DNA of 64,000 nucleotides from contig CAVSKX010000004.1 of the NCBI GenBank assembly GCA_963728765.1, positions 682,001 to 746,000 on the forward strand, written 5' to 3'. The position numbers were made by a program, and so were the translations under genes. The stretch's first letter is position 1, and each line of letters opens with the position of its first letter. The notes below the pieces were generated by a model. It saw nothing but the letters and a program-made list of their open reading frames with translations. It had not been told where the DNA came from and ran no database searches. This DNA comes from AC-32 sp963728765 (GTDB taxonomy: Bacteria > Actinomycetota > Thermoleophilia > Gaiellales > Gaiellaceae). Shown piece by piece: positions 33,205 to 40,597 of the stretch.

Positions 33205-33302
33205 GGCGGTCCTCCTCTGTCGAATGGAGCTCTTGGCTAGGAGGACACCCTCCTGCGCCGGTTATTCCGACTCGCAGTTCCGTGTCGCCGCGCCGTCGAG
33301 TC

Positions 33303-33617
33303 TTACGAGACGAGCTCGACCGTGTCGGGCCAGCTGTACGGCTCCGTGTGGCCGTTGTCCAGCGACACCGTCGCACGAGCCCTCGCGTCGGCGACTCCAG
33401 GCTGCAACGTGCCCGACTGAGCCGTCAGCGTTGCCGACCAGGTTGTGGCAGTCGAGGGCGTGTAGGCGGAGACGCCTGTCGCGACCACCTGTTCCTGCTT
33501 GACCCGCACGCGGATCACCGCTCCGGATTCGTCAGGATCCCACTCGGCCGGGCCGGTCACCTCGAGGCCCTCACCGCTGGAGACGATCTTTGCTGTTTCG
33601 TCGAACTGCCCTTTCAT
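33303..33617 (-). CDS. Hypothetical protein, 104 aa
   Basis: ATG 33617 has AGGAGG at 33624-33629 (minus strand), six bases away, which picks it over upstream starts. The protein is beta-rich and acidic: MKGQFDETAKIVSSGEGLEVTGPAEWDPDESGAVIRVRVKQ opens it, written here in outline only as an N-terminal KIVSSGEGLEV and a central VIRVRVKQEQVVATGV. No signal peptide or membrane segment. No family recognised. Confidence 0.7.
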   Translation of the reverse strand: MKGQFDETAKIVSSGEGLEVTGPAEWDPDESGAVIRVRVKQEQVVATGVSAYTPSTATTWSATLTAQSGTLQPGVADARARATVSLDNGHTEPYSWPDTVELVS

Positions 33618-33709
33618 TCCGAGCCTCCTCATATCGCTGGGCGAACTCGGGGTGCTCACTTGACGCGATGGTCGCGCCCGATCTTCCGGCGTGGGCGGTC
33701 GGACACGCA

Positions 33710-33744
33710 TGGGCGCGCCTGCTTCGAACCAGGGACCAACGGAT
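33710..33744 (-). repeat. Partial tRNA-Ile(CAT) 3'-end copy, putative attachment-site remnant
   Basis: On the minus strand this stretch matches the tRNA at 39342-39415 from the 3' strand of the anticodon stem (ATCCGTTGG...) through the T arm, 22 identical bases, to the acceptor end (AGGCGCGCCCA against AGGCGGGCCCA). There is no 5' half, so it cannot be a tRNA. The match begins and ends where integrase core sites usually lie in tRNA genes. Confidence 0.8.
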
Positions 33745-33756
33745 CAATCGCGACAG

Positions 33757-34587
33757 CTACGAGCCCATCTGATTCATCGACGGCATCGGGCCCGAGCCGG
33801 GGATCGTGAGGCCGGGAATCGCGGACGGGATGGCCAGGAGCAGTACTGCGCCCGCGAGCAGGACCGCGGCCCCGCCATAGGTCGCGACACGTCGCCAGGG
33901 AAGCGTCTTCTCCAGCGCGATCAGTCCGGCCACCACCGCCATCCACCAGATGCTCATCACGCCCAGCGCGAAGAGTGAGGCCATCAGCGCCCAACAGCAG
34001 CCGATACACCAGGCGCCGTTCTTCGCCCCCATCGCAAACGCGCCGGACAATCCGTCCCGCCAGGAGCCGAGCAGGAACCCGAGCGGGCTGCGGCATTTTG
34101 AGAGGCAGACGTCCTTGAGCGGCGTCAGCTCGTAGATCGCAGCGGCGAGAAGGGTTGCACCGGCGATCCAGCGGCCCGCGCGGTCCCACGCGAGCACGTC
34201 GCCGACCGTCGCTCCTCCCGCAAGCGCAATGCCAAAGGCCACGACGCCGGCGACGGCCCAGGTGGCGAGGTAGCCCGAAGCGAACACGAGCGGCAGCAGC
34301 GGCGACCGCTCGCGGGCCATCCTCGAGTAGAGCGCGGCGGTGGGCGAGATCGAAGGGAACATCATTGCCGCCATCATCACCACCCAGACGCCGACGAACC
34401 AGCCAAAGGTTCCAAGCGCGGTCCAGGGGCCCTCGTCCATCCCTTGCATCTGCCGGATCGTCCACCACCAACCGATTCCCGCCAGCGCAAAGAGGAGCGC
34501 AACTAGCCCGAGCCGAGACCGAGCCGCGGCGAACGCCGGTGCGAGACCGGCACCGTCGCCGGCGCGATCTGGCGCAGTGGCGATCAT
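33757..34587 (-). CDS. DUF2182 integral membrane protein
   Basis: 276 residues, about seven membrane helices. Family features are VVMMAAMMFPSISPTAALYS, a Cys pair in LKDVCLSKCRSPLGFLL and the motif MGAKNGAWCIGCCWALMASLF, thought to bind metal. DUF2182 proteins commonly sit beside DUF1326 proteins, as here (upstream gene stop at 34592), and the pair is suspected of metal or thiol handling; function is unproven. The stop is 13 bases from the tRNA fragment that marks the island end. Confidence 0.88.
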   Translation of the reverse strand: MIATAPDRAGDGAGLAPAFAAARSRLGLVALLFALAGIGWWWTIRQMQGMDEGPWTALGTFGWFVGVWVVMMAAMMFPSISPTAALYSRMARERSPLLPLVFASGYLATWAVAGVVAFGIALAGGATVGDVLAWDRAGRWIAGATLLAAAIYELTPLKDVCLSKCRSPLGFLLGSWRDGLSGAFAMGAKNGAWCIGCCWALMASLFALGVMSIWWMAVVAGLIALEKTLPWRRVATYGGAAVLLAGAVLLLAIPSAIPGLTIPGSGPMPSMNQMGS

Positions 34588-34591
34588 CCGC

Positions 34592-34995
34592 TCAGGCTGC
34601 CCAGGAGAATTCCGCGGTCGACAGCCCCGACTTGCCCTCGTACTCGATACCGAACGCGTTGATTCGCGAGTGTTTCGCCTCGGCCATCGTTAGGTCGGGC
34701 GCAACCGGATGAAACATCCCGTCGAAGCGGATGGGCTCGCCGGTCTCGACGCCTGCTCGTCGACAAAGATGCCCAGGCGCCAGTTGCCCTCGGTCATGAC
34801 CTTCGGCGTGTCGGCAATCGCCGCGACCTTCAGCCCGCCGACGTCGAGGCCCTCGATCTCCCCCTCTTTGATGTTGAACACAAACGTCACGCGACAGAAG
34901 TCGTACGTCGCGCCGTGATCGAAGGAGAGATTGCACGGGCACATCAGTTCACAGGAGCAGGTCTCGGCGTAACTGCCCTTCAGGCTCCACGACAT
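34592..34995 (-). pseudogene. DUF1326 gene with internal deletion and frameshift
   Basis: The N-terminal part is normal: SWSLKGSYAETCSCELMCPC with its cysteine cluster, then VAAIADTPKVMTEGNWRLG and IFVDEQA. At about 34755 the reading switches frame to the family's C-terminal part (GVETGEPIRFDGMFHPVAP, INAFGIEYEGKSG, STAEFSWAA). Full-length relatives, from family knowledge, have about 200 residues with roughly 70-100 between these two blocks, so a deletion has removed the middle and disrupted the frame. Upstream is a palindrome CGAGAT-TAC-ATCTCG at about 35025-35039. Confidence 0.8.
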
Positions 34996-35189
34996 CGCGT
35001 ACCTCCACGGGGGTCGACAGAATCGAGATTACATCTCGCATCTCCGCGCGGATGCAACGGGCTACGACTCCTCGCGCGGGAATGCATCGTTTAGCAGCAC
35101 CCAAGCCCCGACGCATGGCCACGGGCTTGCGTGCGCCCGAGTCTCGCGCCGAGGCGCCTGGGCCACTGAGAAACCGGCTTCGGTCGGAA

Positions 35190-35477
35190 CTACATCCTGG
35201 CGGCGACCTCGAACAGTTCGACGTTGCTCCGGCTCACCGAACCAAGGTCCTCCGGAGGGCTCATCTCATTGAGCGTCGAGTCACCCTGACGCAGGTCGTC
35301 CTCGGTCTCGAACAGGGCGATTGCGACGAGCTTGCCGGTCTCACGCGCGCTCAAGAGGAGAAACTCCTTTGCCGGGACGCCCTCCGGCGGCCCCGATCCG
35401 GAGTCGCGACGAATCTCCTCGACCATCTGGCCGAGCTGCTCGCGATCACCCTCGAACGTTGCTACCCGAGCGAACAT
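35190..35477 (-). CDS. Dimeric alpha-beta barrel (ABM-like) protein
   Basis: About 95 residues. ATG 35477 is chosen for GGGAGAG just upstream; the ATG at 35501 is an alternative. MFARVATFEGDREQLGQMV, then EFLLLSARETGKLVAIALFETEDDLRQG and a final strand SNVELFEVAARM follow the antibiotic-biosynthesis-monooxygenase/ferredoxin-like barrel pattern. Many such proteins are small sensors or haem-degrading enzymes; no catalytic residues are identifiable. Between here and 34996 there is no gene. Confidence 0.75.
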   Translation of the reverse strand: MFARVATFEGDREQLGQMVEEIRRDSGSGPPEGVPAKEFLLLSARETGKLVAIALFETEDDLRQGDSTLNEMSPPEDLGSVSRSNVELFEVAARM

Positions 35478-35527
35478 GACTCTCCCTTCGTCGTTTGGCA
35501 TGTCCTCGCGACGTTGCCGCGTGAGCC

Positions 35528-36532
35528 TCAGCTCGCCGCGAGGCCGGCGACCGTCGCGGGGATCCCGTCCCACGAGCCTATCGCCGAAAGGGTTCCGCCC
35601 TCGATCGACCAGCCGAAGACGCGACCCGAATCCGCGTCGATCGCGTAGAGGAAGCGCCCGTCGCGGCTGAGGTCCTCGTCGCGGAGCCCTGGCTGTCCCT
35701 CGACCGACGTCCCCGCGACCGCGTTCTCGAGAGTAAGGCTGTCGTCGTCGTCGATCGTCCAACTCGAAACAGCGCCGTCGGCGAAGTTCGTTGTGAAGGC
35801 GTAGCGGCCGTCAGGCGTGACCACCGCCCAGCAGATCTCGCTCCGACCGTTCCCGACAGACCGCGAGACGGGTTCTGTGGAGGTCCCGCGCACTCGGTAG
35901 GACGAGGCCGCGGCCTTTCCCTTCTCCGCGCCGAACGCCTCGGTGACGATGAGGGCACCGTTCGCGCCGAACGCGAATCCGTACGGCGTGGGGCCTGAGG
36001 AGGCGGTCTCGACTGGCTCGCCCAGGAGCCCGCCCTCATCGACGGGGAACACGCGAAGCGAGTTCGTGCCGCGCTCGGTCACCACCAAGGCCGACCCGTC
36101 AGGCGAGAAGCCGACTTGCGCAGGATCCGCTCCGGGTGCGAGGTCACGCCGTGAGCCCTCCAGCGGCTCGAGCCCGTCCGCGGTGAGGCGGAAGCCCGTG
36201 AGCGACGGCTCGCCGGTGTTCAGGACATACACGAGGCCGGCATGCTCGGTGATGCTCTTCGGCGCGGGACCCGTCGGCACCACGCGCTCGAGCGTCACCG
36301 CCTCGGCGACGGTGAGCACGCTCACGTCTCCGGTGCCTGCGTTGGCGACGAGCAGCCGCCCCGAATCCTGCGTAAGCAGAACCGAACCCTGCGAAGTGAG
36401 ATGCGGTACGCCATCGCCCTTGCCCCCAGTCGCGACGCTTGCGATCTGGCTAAGCGCGCCGTCTTCGCCACCCTCGAACACGACCACGCGATTGCCCTCT
36501 GCTTCGTTCGTCTGGACGAACACCTTGCCCAT
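35528..36532 (-). CDS. Lactonase/YncE-like beta-propeller protein
   Basis: About 334 residues from ATG 36532, which has a strong AAGGAGGAG. No signal peptide. Repeated blades such as GSVLLTQDSGRLLVANAGTG, GLVYVLNTGEPSLTGF, VGFSPDGSALVVTERG and VTPDGRYAFTTNFADGAVSSW are typical of the 6-phosphogluconolactonase-like/YVTN propellers. Catalysis is not assured. Upstream of the ABM-fold gene by 50 bases on the same strand, so they probably form an operon. Confidence 0.85.
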   Translation of the reverse strand: MGKVFVQTNEAEGNRVVVFEGGEDGALSQIASVATGGKGDGVPHLTSQGSVLLTQDSGRLLVANAGTGDVSVLTVAEAVTLERVVPTGPAPKSITEHAGLVYVLNTGEPSLTGFRLTADGLEPLEGSRRDLAPGADPAQVGFSPDGSALVVTERGTNSLRVFPVDEGGLLGEPVETASSGPTPYGFAFGANGALIVTEAFGAEKGKAAASSYRVRGTSTEPVSRSVGNGRSEICWAVVTPDGRYAFTTNFADGAVSSWTIDDDDSLTLENAVAGTSVEGQPGLRDEDLSRDGRFLYAIDADSGRVFGWSIEGGTLSAIGSWDGIPATVAGLAAS

Positions 36533-36642
36533 TACTCCTCCTTCAGTCGCTTGGCAGGCGATAGTCCAGGCGAGGCTCGATTCGTTACGGGCGATCGGCA
36601 TGGTGCCACCGAACTCACAACCTGTAACGCGGGGCCGCGGCG

Positions 36643-36975
36643 GTGGACGTCCGCTTCCTCTCGTTCCTGCTGCTGATCGCCGGCCTCGAGGTCGACTACG
36701 ACCGGCCGGCTCGAGGCGATTCTCGGCGCCTTCTCGCCGGCGCGATCATCAAGCTCGTCGATCGCGACGAGGCGATGACTCACCCACAGTTCCGTCAGAA
36801 GCTCGAGGTAGTCGGCTTCGGGGTCTTCATTCCCTTCTTCTTCGTCTCCAGCGGCGTCCGCTACGACGCCGGCGCGCTCTTCGCAAGCGCCTCGACGCTC
36901 GCGCGCGTGCCGCTGTTCCTCGTGATCCTGCTCGCCGTCCGCGGGCTGCCTTCGCTTTGCCTCGTCCGGCTAGGG
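36643..36975 (+). pseudogene. Kef/CPA2-type cation:proton antiporter remnant
   Basis: VRFLSFLLLIAGLEVDYDR matches the third-to-fourth helix region of Kef-type antiporters and is followed immediately by a much later part of the protein: IIKLVDRDEAMTHPQFRQKLE, VGFGVFIPFFFVSSGVRYDA and LARVPLFLVILLAVRGLPSL. The N-terminus, the central helices and the C-terminal half are missing. The frame remains open only because the downstream part is antisense to 36970-37485. Not functional. Confidence 0.75.
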
Positions 36976-37485
36976 CGGGTCGAGACGCAACTCGGCGGCC
37001 AGCCAGCGTGCTTGTGCCAACCGCTCCTGCATGTAGCCGTCGACGCCACCGTCGACCTCCGCCGAGCGAGCGGTGATGTAGCCGACGAGCACCGCTTCGC
37101 CTTTGGCGGCATTGGCGGCTGCGTCGGTCGCAAGTTCTCCAAGCAATGCAGCGCCCTCGCCGGCGGCTCGCTCGGCCCGCTCCTTCGCGCGGGCAGCGCA
37201 ATCCTCCGCAAAGCTCGCCGCAGAGGCGTCGTTCCAACCCTCGACTCGCTGCACGAGGCATCCGCGTTCGGCGACAAGCTTCCGATGCTCTTGACGCACG
37301 TGGCCGTCAAGCTCGATCTCCCAGAGCTCCTGCGTCAGCCAGTAAGGAAGGTCCGACGTCCGACAGGCGTGGACGCCTTGCATGCACAGCACCGCGCCGT
37401 CGCCCTCCACCCACTCCCCGAGCGGCCAGCTGTAGCCGCTGAAAGGGCCGACGCGTCCTGGACGGAGGCACTTGTAGGCTCGCAT
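36970..37485 (-). CDS. Conserved-looking protein of unknown function, 171 aa
   Basis: The N-terminal half has a distinctive pattern: MRAYKCLRPGRVGPFSGYSW, GAVLCMQGVHACRTSDLPYWL and ELWEIELDG, suggesting a small domain with Cys and His residues seen in other actinobacterial proteins of unknown function. The C-terminal half is an Ala/Glu-rich helix (AARAKERAERAAGEGAALL). Third gene of the ECF sigma operon, ten bases after the anti-sigma gene. Confidence 0.7.
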   Translation of the reverse strand: MRAYKCLRPGRVGPFSGYSWPLGEWVEGDGAVLCMQGVHACRTSDLPYWLTQELWEIELDGHVRQEHRKLVAERGCLVQRVEGWNDASAASFAEDCAARAKERAERAAGEGAALLGELATDAAANAAKGEAVLVGYITARSAEVDGGVDGYMQERLAQARWLAAELRLDPP

Positions 37486-37494
37486 CGTCGTCCC

Positions 37495-37743
37495 TCAGCC
37501 GTCCTTCCACCCGCGGAACACGCGCAGCAGGCTTTCCTGCGCCTCGGGGGTGATCGACTTCTCTGTCAGCGAGCCCGTCACCGCGATCGCCGTACGCATC
37601 TGGTCCAGGTGGAAGCCGCAGCCGTCGCACAGGATCACGTGCTGCTCGAACCGGTCGCGGTCGCCCGCCGCCAACGTGCCCTCGAGGTAGTCGGTCACAA
37701 GTTCGACCAGTTCTCGACAGGTGAGGTCTTCGGAGATCAGCAT
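37495..37743 (-). CDS. Zinc-finger anti-sigma factor (zf-HC2)
   Basis: 82 residues. CRELVELVTDYLEGTLAAGDRDRFEQHVILCDGC gives the HxxxCxxC zinc motif of ZAS anti-sigma factors; shown here as HVILCDGC. No membrane helix, so it is a soluble anti-sigma, often a redox sensor through the zinc cysteines. The ATG overlaps the sigma factor stop (TGATG). Confidence 0.9.
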   Translation of the reverse strand: MLISEDLTCRELVELVTDYLEGTLAAGDRDRFEQHVILCDGCGFHLDQMRTAIAVTGSLTEKSITPEAQESLLRVFRGWKDG

Positions 37744-38372
37744 CAGTTGCCCAGGTAGTCCTCCAGTGCCTGCCGCACTTTTGAGCGCGCTCGATGGAGG
37801 AGTACCCGCTGGTTAGTCTCGGAAATCTCGAGGGCGCTACACACTTCTTCGGCCTCCCATCCCTCCACGTCGCGCAAGGTGATCACTTGCCGCTGGGTTA
37901 GCGGAAGCCGGTCGATCGCGCGCTCAACGCGCGCACGCGTCTCTGCACCGACCAGCCGCTCCTCGGGCAAGGTGTCCCAGCGATCCGGGTACGACTTCCA
38001 GTGGCCGGCCCAGCGCTCCCCGGCCGGCGCGAACCGCTCTGGATCGACGGCCGGCTCACCCGTCTCCTCGCCGAGCGACGAGAACGGAACCGAGCGTGCA
38101 TCGCGCTGTCCACGAGTCCGGGCGATGTTCGTGAGGATCCGAAAGATCCAGGTCTTGAGGGTCGAGCGGCCCTCGAAGCGGTCGATGCCGTTGAGGACGG
38201 CGAGCCAGGTCTCCTGTGCAACCTCTTCGGCCGTCGCCGCGCTCGAGACGTAGAGTCGGGCGACCCGCAGGATGGAGGGGTGGTACTCCTGCACCAGCGC
38301 GGCGAAGGCGGACTCCCGACCGTCGCGCAAGGCATCGAGGAGCTCGGCCTCGGCTGCTTCGACCTGGGCCAC
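37743..38372 (-). CDS. ECF-type RNA polymerase sigma factor
   Basis: 209 residues, GTG start. Region 2: ALVQEYHPSILRVARLYVSS, EEVAQETWLAVLNGIDRFEG, TLKTWIFRILTNIARTRGQR. Region 4: RAIDRLPLTQRQVITLRDVEGW, EEVCSALEISETNQRVLLHRAR. A linker of about 40 residues (SLGEETGEPAVDPERF) separates them. Controlled by the co-translated zinc anti-sigma factor. Copies of TGTAACG upstream of nearby genes are candidates for its promoter -35 element. Confidence 0.93.
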   Translation of the reverse strand: MAQVEAAEAELLDALRDGRESAFAALVQEYHPSILRVARLYVSSAATAEEVAQETWLAVLNGIDRFEGRSTLKTWIFRILTNIARTRGQRDARSVPFSSLGEETGEPAVDPERFAPAGERWAGHWKSYPDRWDTLPEERLVGAETRARVERAIDRLPLTQRQVITLRDVEGWEAEEVCSALEISETNQRVLLHRARSKVRQALEDYLGN

Positions 38373-38416
38373 CCGAACGACTGTAACGGAGCGACTGCCG
38401 AGGAGACAGTCGCGGC

Positions 38417-38578
38417 GTGAAAGCCATCGCGGTCACCCCAGGCAAGCGCAACTCGATTCACCTCGAGGAGATTCCCAAGCCGAGAGTCGACGACGTTCCC
38501 GGCGGCACGGGTGTCCTCGTGCAGGTCCTCCTCGTCGGTGTCGACGGCACCGACAAGGAGATCAACGACGCCGAGTAG
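38417..38578 (+). pseudogene. Glucose dehydrogenase (zinc alcohol dehydrogenase family) 5' fragment
   Basis: GTG 38417 opens 53 codons: MKAIAVTPGKRNSIHLEEIP, then VLVQVLLVGVDGTDKEINDAE and a TAG. This is the N-terminus of archaeal-type glucose 1-dehydrogenase, whose next residues should lead to the zinc and NADP domains, absent here. TGTAACG at 38381-38387 lies upstream. Truncated by deletion. Confidence 0.75.
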
Positions 38579-38579
38579 G

Positions 38580-38715
38580 GGATGGGCATGGCTCGTTCTG
38601 GGACGCGGCGCGGCCTCGGCGACGGAGTGCCGAGCTGAGTCGCCAGACCGCCGGCCTCAGCAGCCGCGAACTTCTCGCCGCCCTCGGTGCCAATCGCAAC
38701 CGTCGCTGCTCCCAT
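38580..38715 (-). pseudogene. Truncated 5' end of an unidentified gene
   Basis: ATG 38715 is preceded by an excellent AAAGGAGGGTCG, and the frame begins MGAATVAIGTEGGEKFAAAE. After about 40 residues the sequence turns into the antisense of the glucose dehydrogenase fragment. A good start signal attached to a stump implies that the rest was lost in the same deletion that cut the facing gene. Family not identifiable. Confidence 0.4.
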
Positions 38716-38815
38716 TTCGACCCTCCTTTCGCCGGTGATCACAGCGACCGTCAGGCCGGAGCTGGGGATTTACAGCTCGCATGTAACGCTGAGGCGGGAT
38801 CGCAGACTGAGGAGC

Positions 38816-39259
38816 ATGCGGACTCGCCTCTTCATCGCGACCCTGGCAGTGCTCGCGGCGCTCCCGGGGGCCACGGCCGAGGGGGGCCCGGCCGCAGCCT
38901 CACGACCGGGCGTCACCGTCAAGTCATCGTCTTACGGGCGCATCCTGTTCGACAATCGTGGCTTCGTCCTCTACGGCTTTACCCGGGACGCGCGCAGCAA
39001 GAGCAGGTGCAGCGGCGCTTGCGCGAAAGCGTGGCCGCCGTACATCGTGAAGGCGCGGCCACGGCCCGGCAGGGGCGTCGTCCGCGCCCGCCTCGGCACG
39101 GTCAGGCGAGCCGGCGGCCGTCTTCAGGTGACCTATTTCGGCCGCCCGCTCTACTACTACATCGGCGACAAGAAACCCGGTCAGATCCTGTGCCAGAACG
39201 TCACTGAGTTCGGTGGCGTATGGCGCGTCGTTCGCCCGAGCGGGCGACTCGTCGGCTAG
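38816..39259 (+). CDS. Secreted protein of the PF03640 (lipoprotein-15/COG4315) type
   Basis: 147 residues, ATG 38816 with GAGGAG upstream. A signal peptide (MRTRLFIATLAVLAALPGAT) is followed by a repeat-type domain: YGRILFDNRGFVLYGFTRD, CSGACAKAWPPYIVK, VTYFGRPLYYYIGDKKPGQ and VWRVVRPSGR. The ILFD..G..LY.F and CxxxCxxxWPP motifs are the family signature. No lipobox Cys. Function unknown; members often lie with ECF sigma factors. Confidence 0.85.
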   Translation: MRTRLFIATLAVLAALPGATAEGGPAAASRPGVTVKSSSYGRILFDNRGFVLYGFTRDARSKSRCSGACAKAWPPYIVKARPRPGRGVVRARLGTVRRAGGRLQVTYFGRPLYYYIGDKKPGQILCQNVTEFGGVWRVVRPSGRLVG

Positions 39260-39341
39260 GCACTCGCTCCCAAAACCGCGGCTCCAAGCCGAGCGCGATC
39301 ATTTCAGCGATCGGCGCTGGCCCTGTGCCTGCAGGGCTTAA

Positions 39342-39415
39342 TGGGCCCGCCTGGATTCGAACCAGGGACCAACGGATTATGAGTCCGCTGCTCTGACCAG
39401 CTGAGCTACGGGCCC
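39342..39415 (-). tRNA. tRNA with CAT anticodon, probably tRNA-Ile2 (lysidine type)
   Basis: 74 bases. Acceptor stem GGGCCCG/CGGGCCC with discriminator A, D arm GCTCAGCTGGTCAGAGC, anticodon stem GCGGA with loop CTCATAA, variable TTGGTC and T arm CCTGGTTCGAATCCAGG. GACTCATAATC around the anticodon is shared with known tRNA-Ile(CAT) genes, so C34 is expected to be modified to lysidine; a Met elongator is the alternative. CCA is not encoded. It marks the right end of the putative island. Confidence 0.92.
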
Positions 39416-39427
39416 GGCGAGCAGAGC

Positions 39428-39856
39428 CTAGCTCCCACCTCCGTCGCGCAGCGAGACCGCGATCGGGTCGCCGTCGGCGAGCCCGAGCGTGTTGCGGAGG
39501 TGCGTTTCGCTCAGCAACTCGATCTGGTCCGGCGGATACCCAGGGCCGTCGGGCTCGACCGCCTGGAACGCCAGCGCGCGGTGCTCCCCGTCGACGACGA
39601 CATCCGCCAGGAAGTACGCGCTCTGGCCGCTTCGCTCCGCCCAGTCCGGCGCGACCTCTTCCGACGGAAGGAACCGCCAGCGCTCGTCACGCACCAGCGG
39701 CCTCGACAGGCGGACGTTCAGCGTCCCGGGAACGAGCTCGAACCCCGCAATCTCCTCGAACCGCGCGGTGACGTGCGCATCGCGCATCAGCTCCGACCCG
39801 AGCCCGCGCCCCGGCACGACGGTGCCTCTGAGATCTCCTTCTACCACCGGTTCCAC
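39428..39856 (-). CDS. CTP-dependent riboflavin kinase-like (RibK/DUF120) domain protein
   Basis: About 142 residues from GTG 39856 (GTG 39847 also possible). LRGTVVPGRGLGSELM, ELVPGTLNVRLSRPLV and IELLSETHLRNTLGLADGDPIAV match the archaeal RibK fold, where PGTLNV and the LR..L.L.DGD tail bind CTP and riboflavin. RibK makes FMN using CTP and is mostly archaeal, so a bacterial copy without a helix-turn-helix is of interest. Activity cannot be judged from the sequence. Divergent from yjbQ. Confidence 0.75.
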   Translation of the reverse strand: MEPVVEGDLRGTVVPGRGLGSELMRDAHVTARFEEIAGFELVPGTLNVRLSRPLVRDERWRFLPSEEVAPDWAERSGQSAYFLADVVVDGEHRALAFQAVEPDGPGYPPDQIELLSETHLRNTLGLADGDPIAVSLRDGGGS

Positions 39857-39938
39857 TCGACGGATTCGTGCAGAACCCTCACAATAGGCCCCGTTGTCCG
39901 CACTCCAAGCGGCCGTCCACGAAGGAGGGTGGCGAACG

Positions 39939-40391
39939 GTGAAGGTCTTCCAGCACGAGCGACAGCTTCGAACCACCGGCGGTCTGGCCGTCCGCGACAT
40001 CACCGAGGAGGTGTCGGAGGCGGTTCGCGAGAGCGGCGTCATCGACGGCATCGCCTGCGTCTACTCACCCCACACGACCTGCTCCGTGCGGGTGAACGAG
40101 TTCGAGAGCGGCTTCCTGGAGGACTTCGCGAGCATGCTCAAGCGCCTCGTGCCGAGCGAGACGTACTACGCGCACGACGACTGGGACCGGCGCACCGAGA
40201 ACATCTGCCCCGAGGACATGGACTTCGGGAACGGCCACTCGCACTGCATGTCGATGCTGCTCGGGCCGGCCGGCGAGTCGATCCCGGTGCGCGACGGCGA
40301 GCTCTGCCTCGGCACCTGGCAGCGCGTGCTTTTCCTGGAGCTGGATCGCGAGCGCGACAGGCGCTGGATCGTCCAGGTCGTCGGAACGTAG
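39939..40391 (+). CDS. yjbQ: YjbQ family protein (UPF0047)
   Basis: About 150 residues from GTG 39939, preceded by GGAGGG. ACVYSPHTTCSVRVNEFESG, DWDRRTENICPEDMDFGNGHSH and WQRVLFLELDRERDRR are the family blocks; the conserved His and Cys lie in HTTCS and NGHSHCMSML. YjbQ proteins were reported to have weak thiamine phosphate synthase activity, and the physiological role is unclear. A strong hairpin follows the stop by six bases. Confidence 0.9.
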   Translation: MKVFQHERQLRTTGGLAVRDITEEVSEAVRESGVIDGIACVYSPHTTCSVRVNEFESGFLEDFASMLKRLVPSETYYAHDDWDRRTENICPEDMDFGNGHSHCMSMLLGPAGESIPVRDGELCLGTWQRVLFLELDRERDRRWIVQVVGT

Positions 40392-40397
40392 CCCTGG

Positions 40398-40422
40398 TTC
40401 GGGTCGTCCGAAACGACCCGAA
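40398..40422 (+). terminator. Hairpin terminator after yjbQ
   Basis: TTCGGGTCGT, loop CCGAA, ACGACCCGAA: a perfect ten-pair stem beginning six bases after the yjbQ stop. No long U-run, as in many GC-rich genomes. Confidence 0.65.
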
Positions 40423-40489
40423 TGGCAGCGACGATTCGACGCTGAGCGCGAGCGGCTGGGGGACGTGCTCGAGCGGTGGCTTCAGGGCC

Positions 40490-40597
40490 ATTGATTTCTG
40501 GAACGAGCGTCTCGCCTTCCGGGACGCGCTGCGCGCGGACCCGCCCTTCGTCGGCCGCGTCCTAGCCGGCGCCGGACTGTCCCTCGGGCGGCGTTAG
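40490..40597 (+). pseudogene. Possible GrpB/UPF0157 3' remnant
   Basis: The frame encodes FWNERLAFRDALRADPPF and then stops at 40597. This resembles the C-terminal part of GrpB-type nucleotidyltransferase-fold proteins (W..RL.FRD.LRADP). No upstream portion is present. Its 3' end is antisense to the DUF2017 gene. Weak evidence. Confidence 0.3.

Larger units (their letters stand above)
33710..39415. mobile_element. Candidate decayed genomic island integrated at a tRNA-Ile(CAT) gene
   Basis: The right end is an intact tRNA gene (39342-39415, minus strand); the left end is a 35-base partial copy of its 3' half in the same orientation (33710-33744). This is the normal footprint of tyrosine-recombinase integration into a tRNA 3' end. 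Contents are DUF2182/DUF1326, an ABM-fold protein, a propeller, an antiporter remnant, an ECF sigma operon, a glucose dehydrogenase remnant and a secreted PF03640-like protein. At least three genes are deleted internally, and no integrase gene is visible. Confidence 0.6.
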
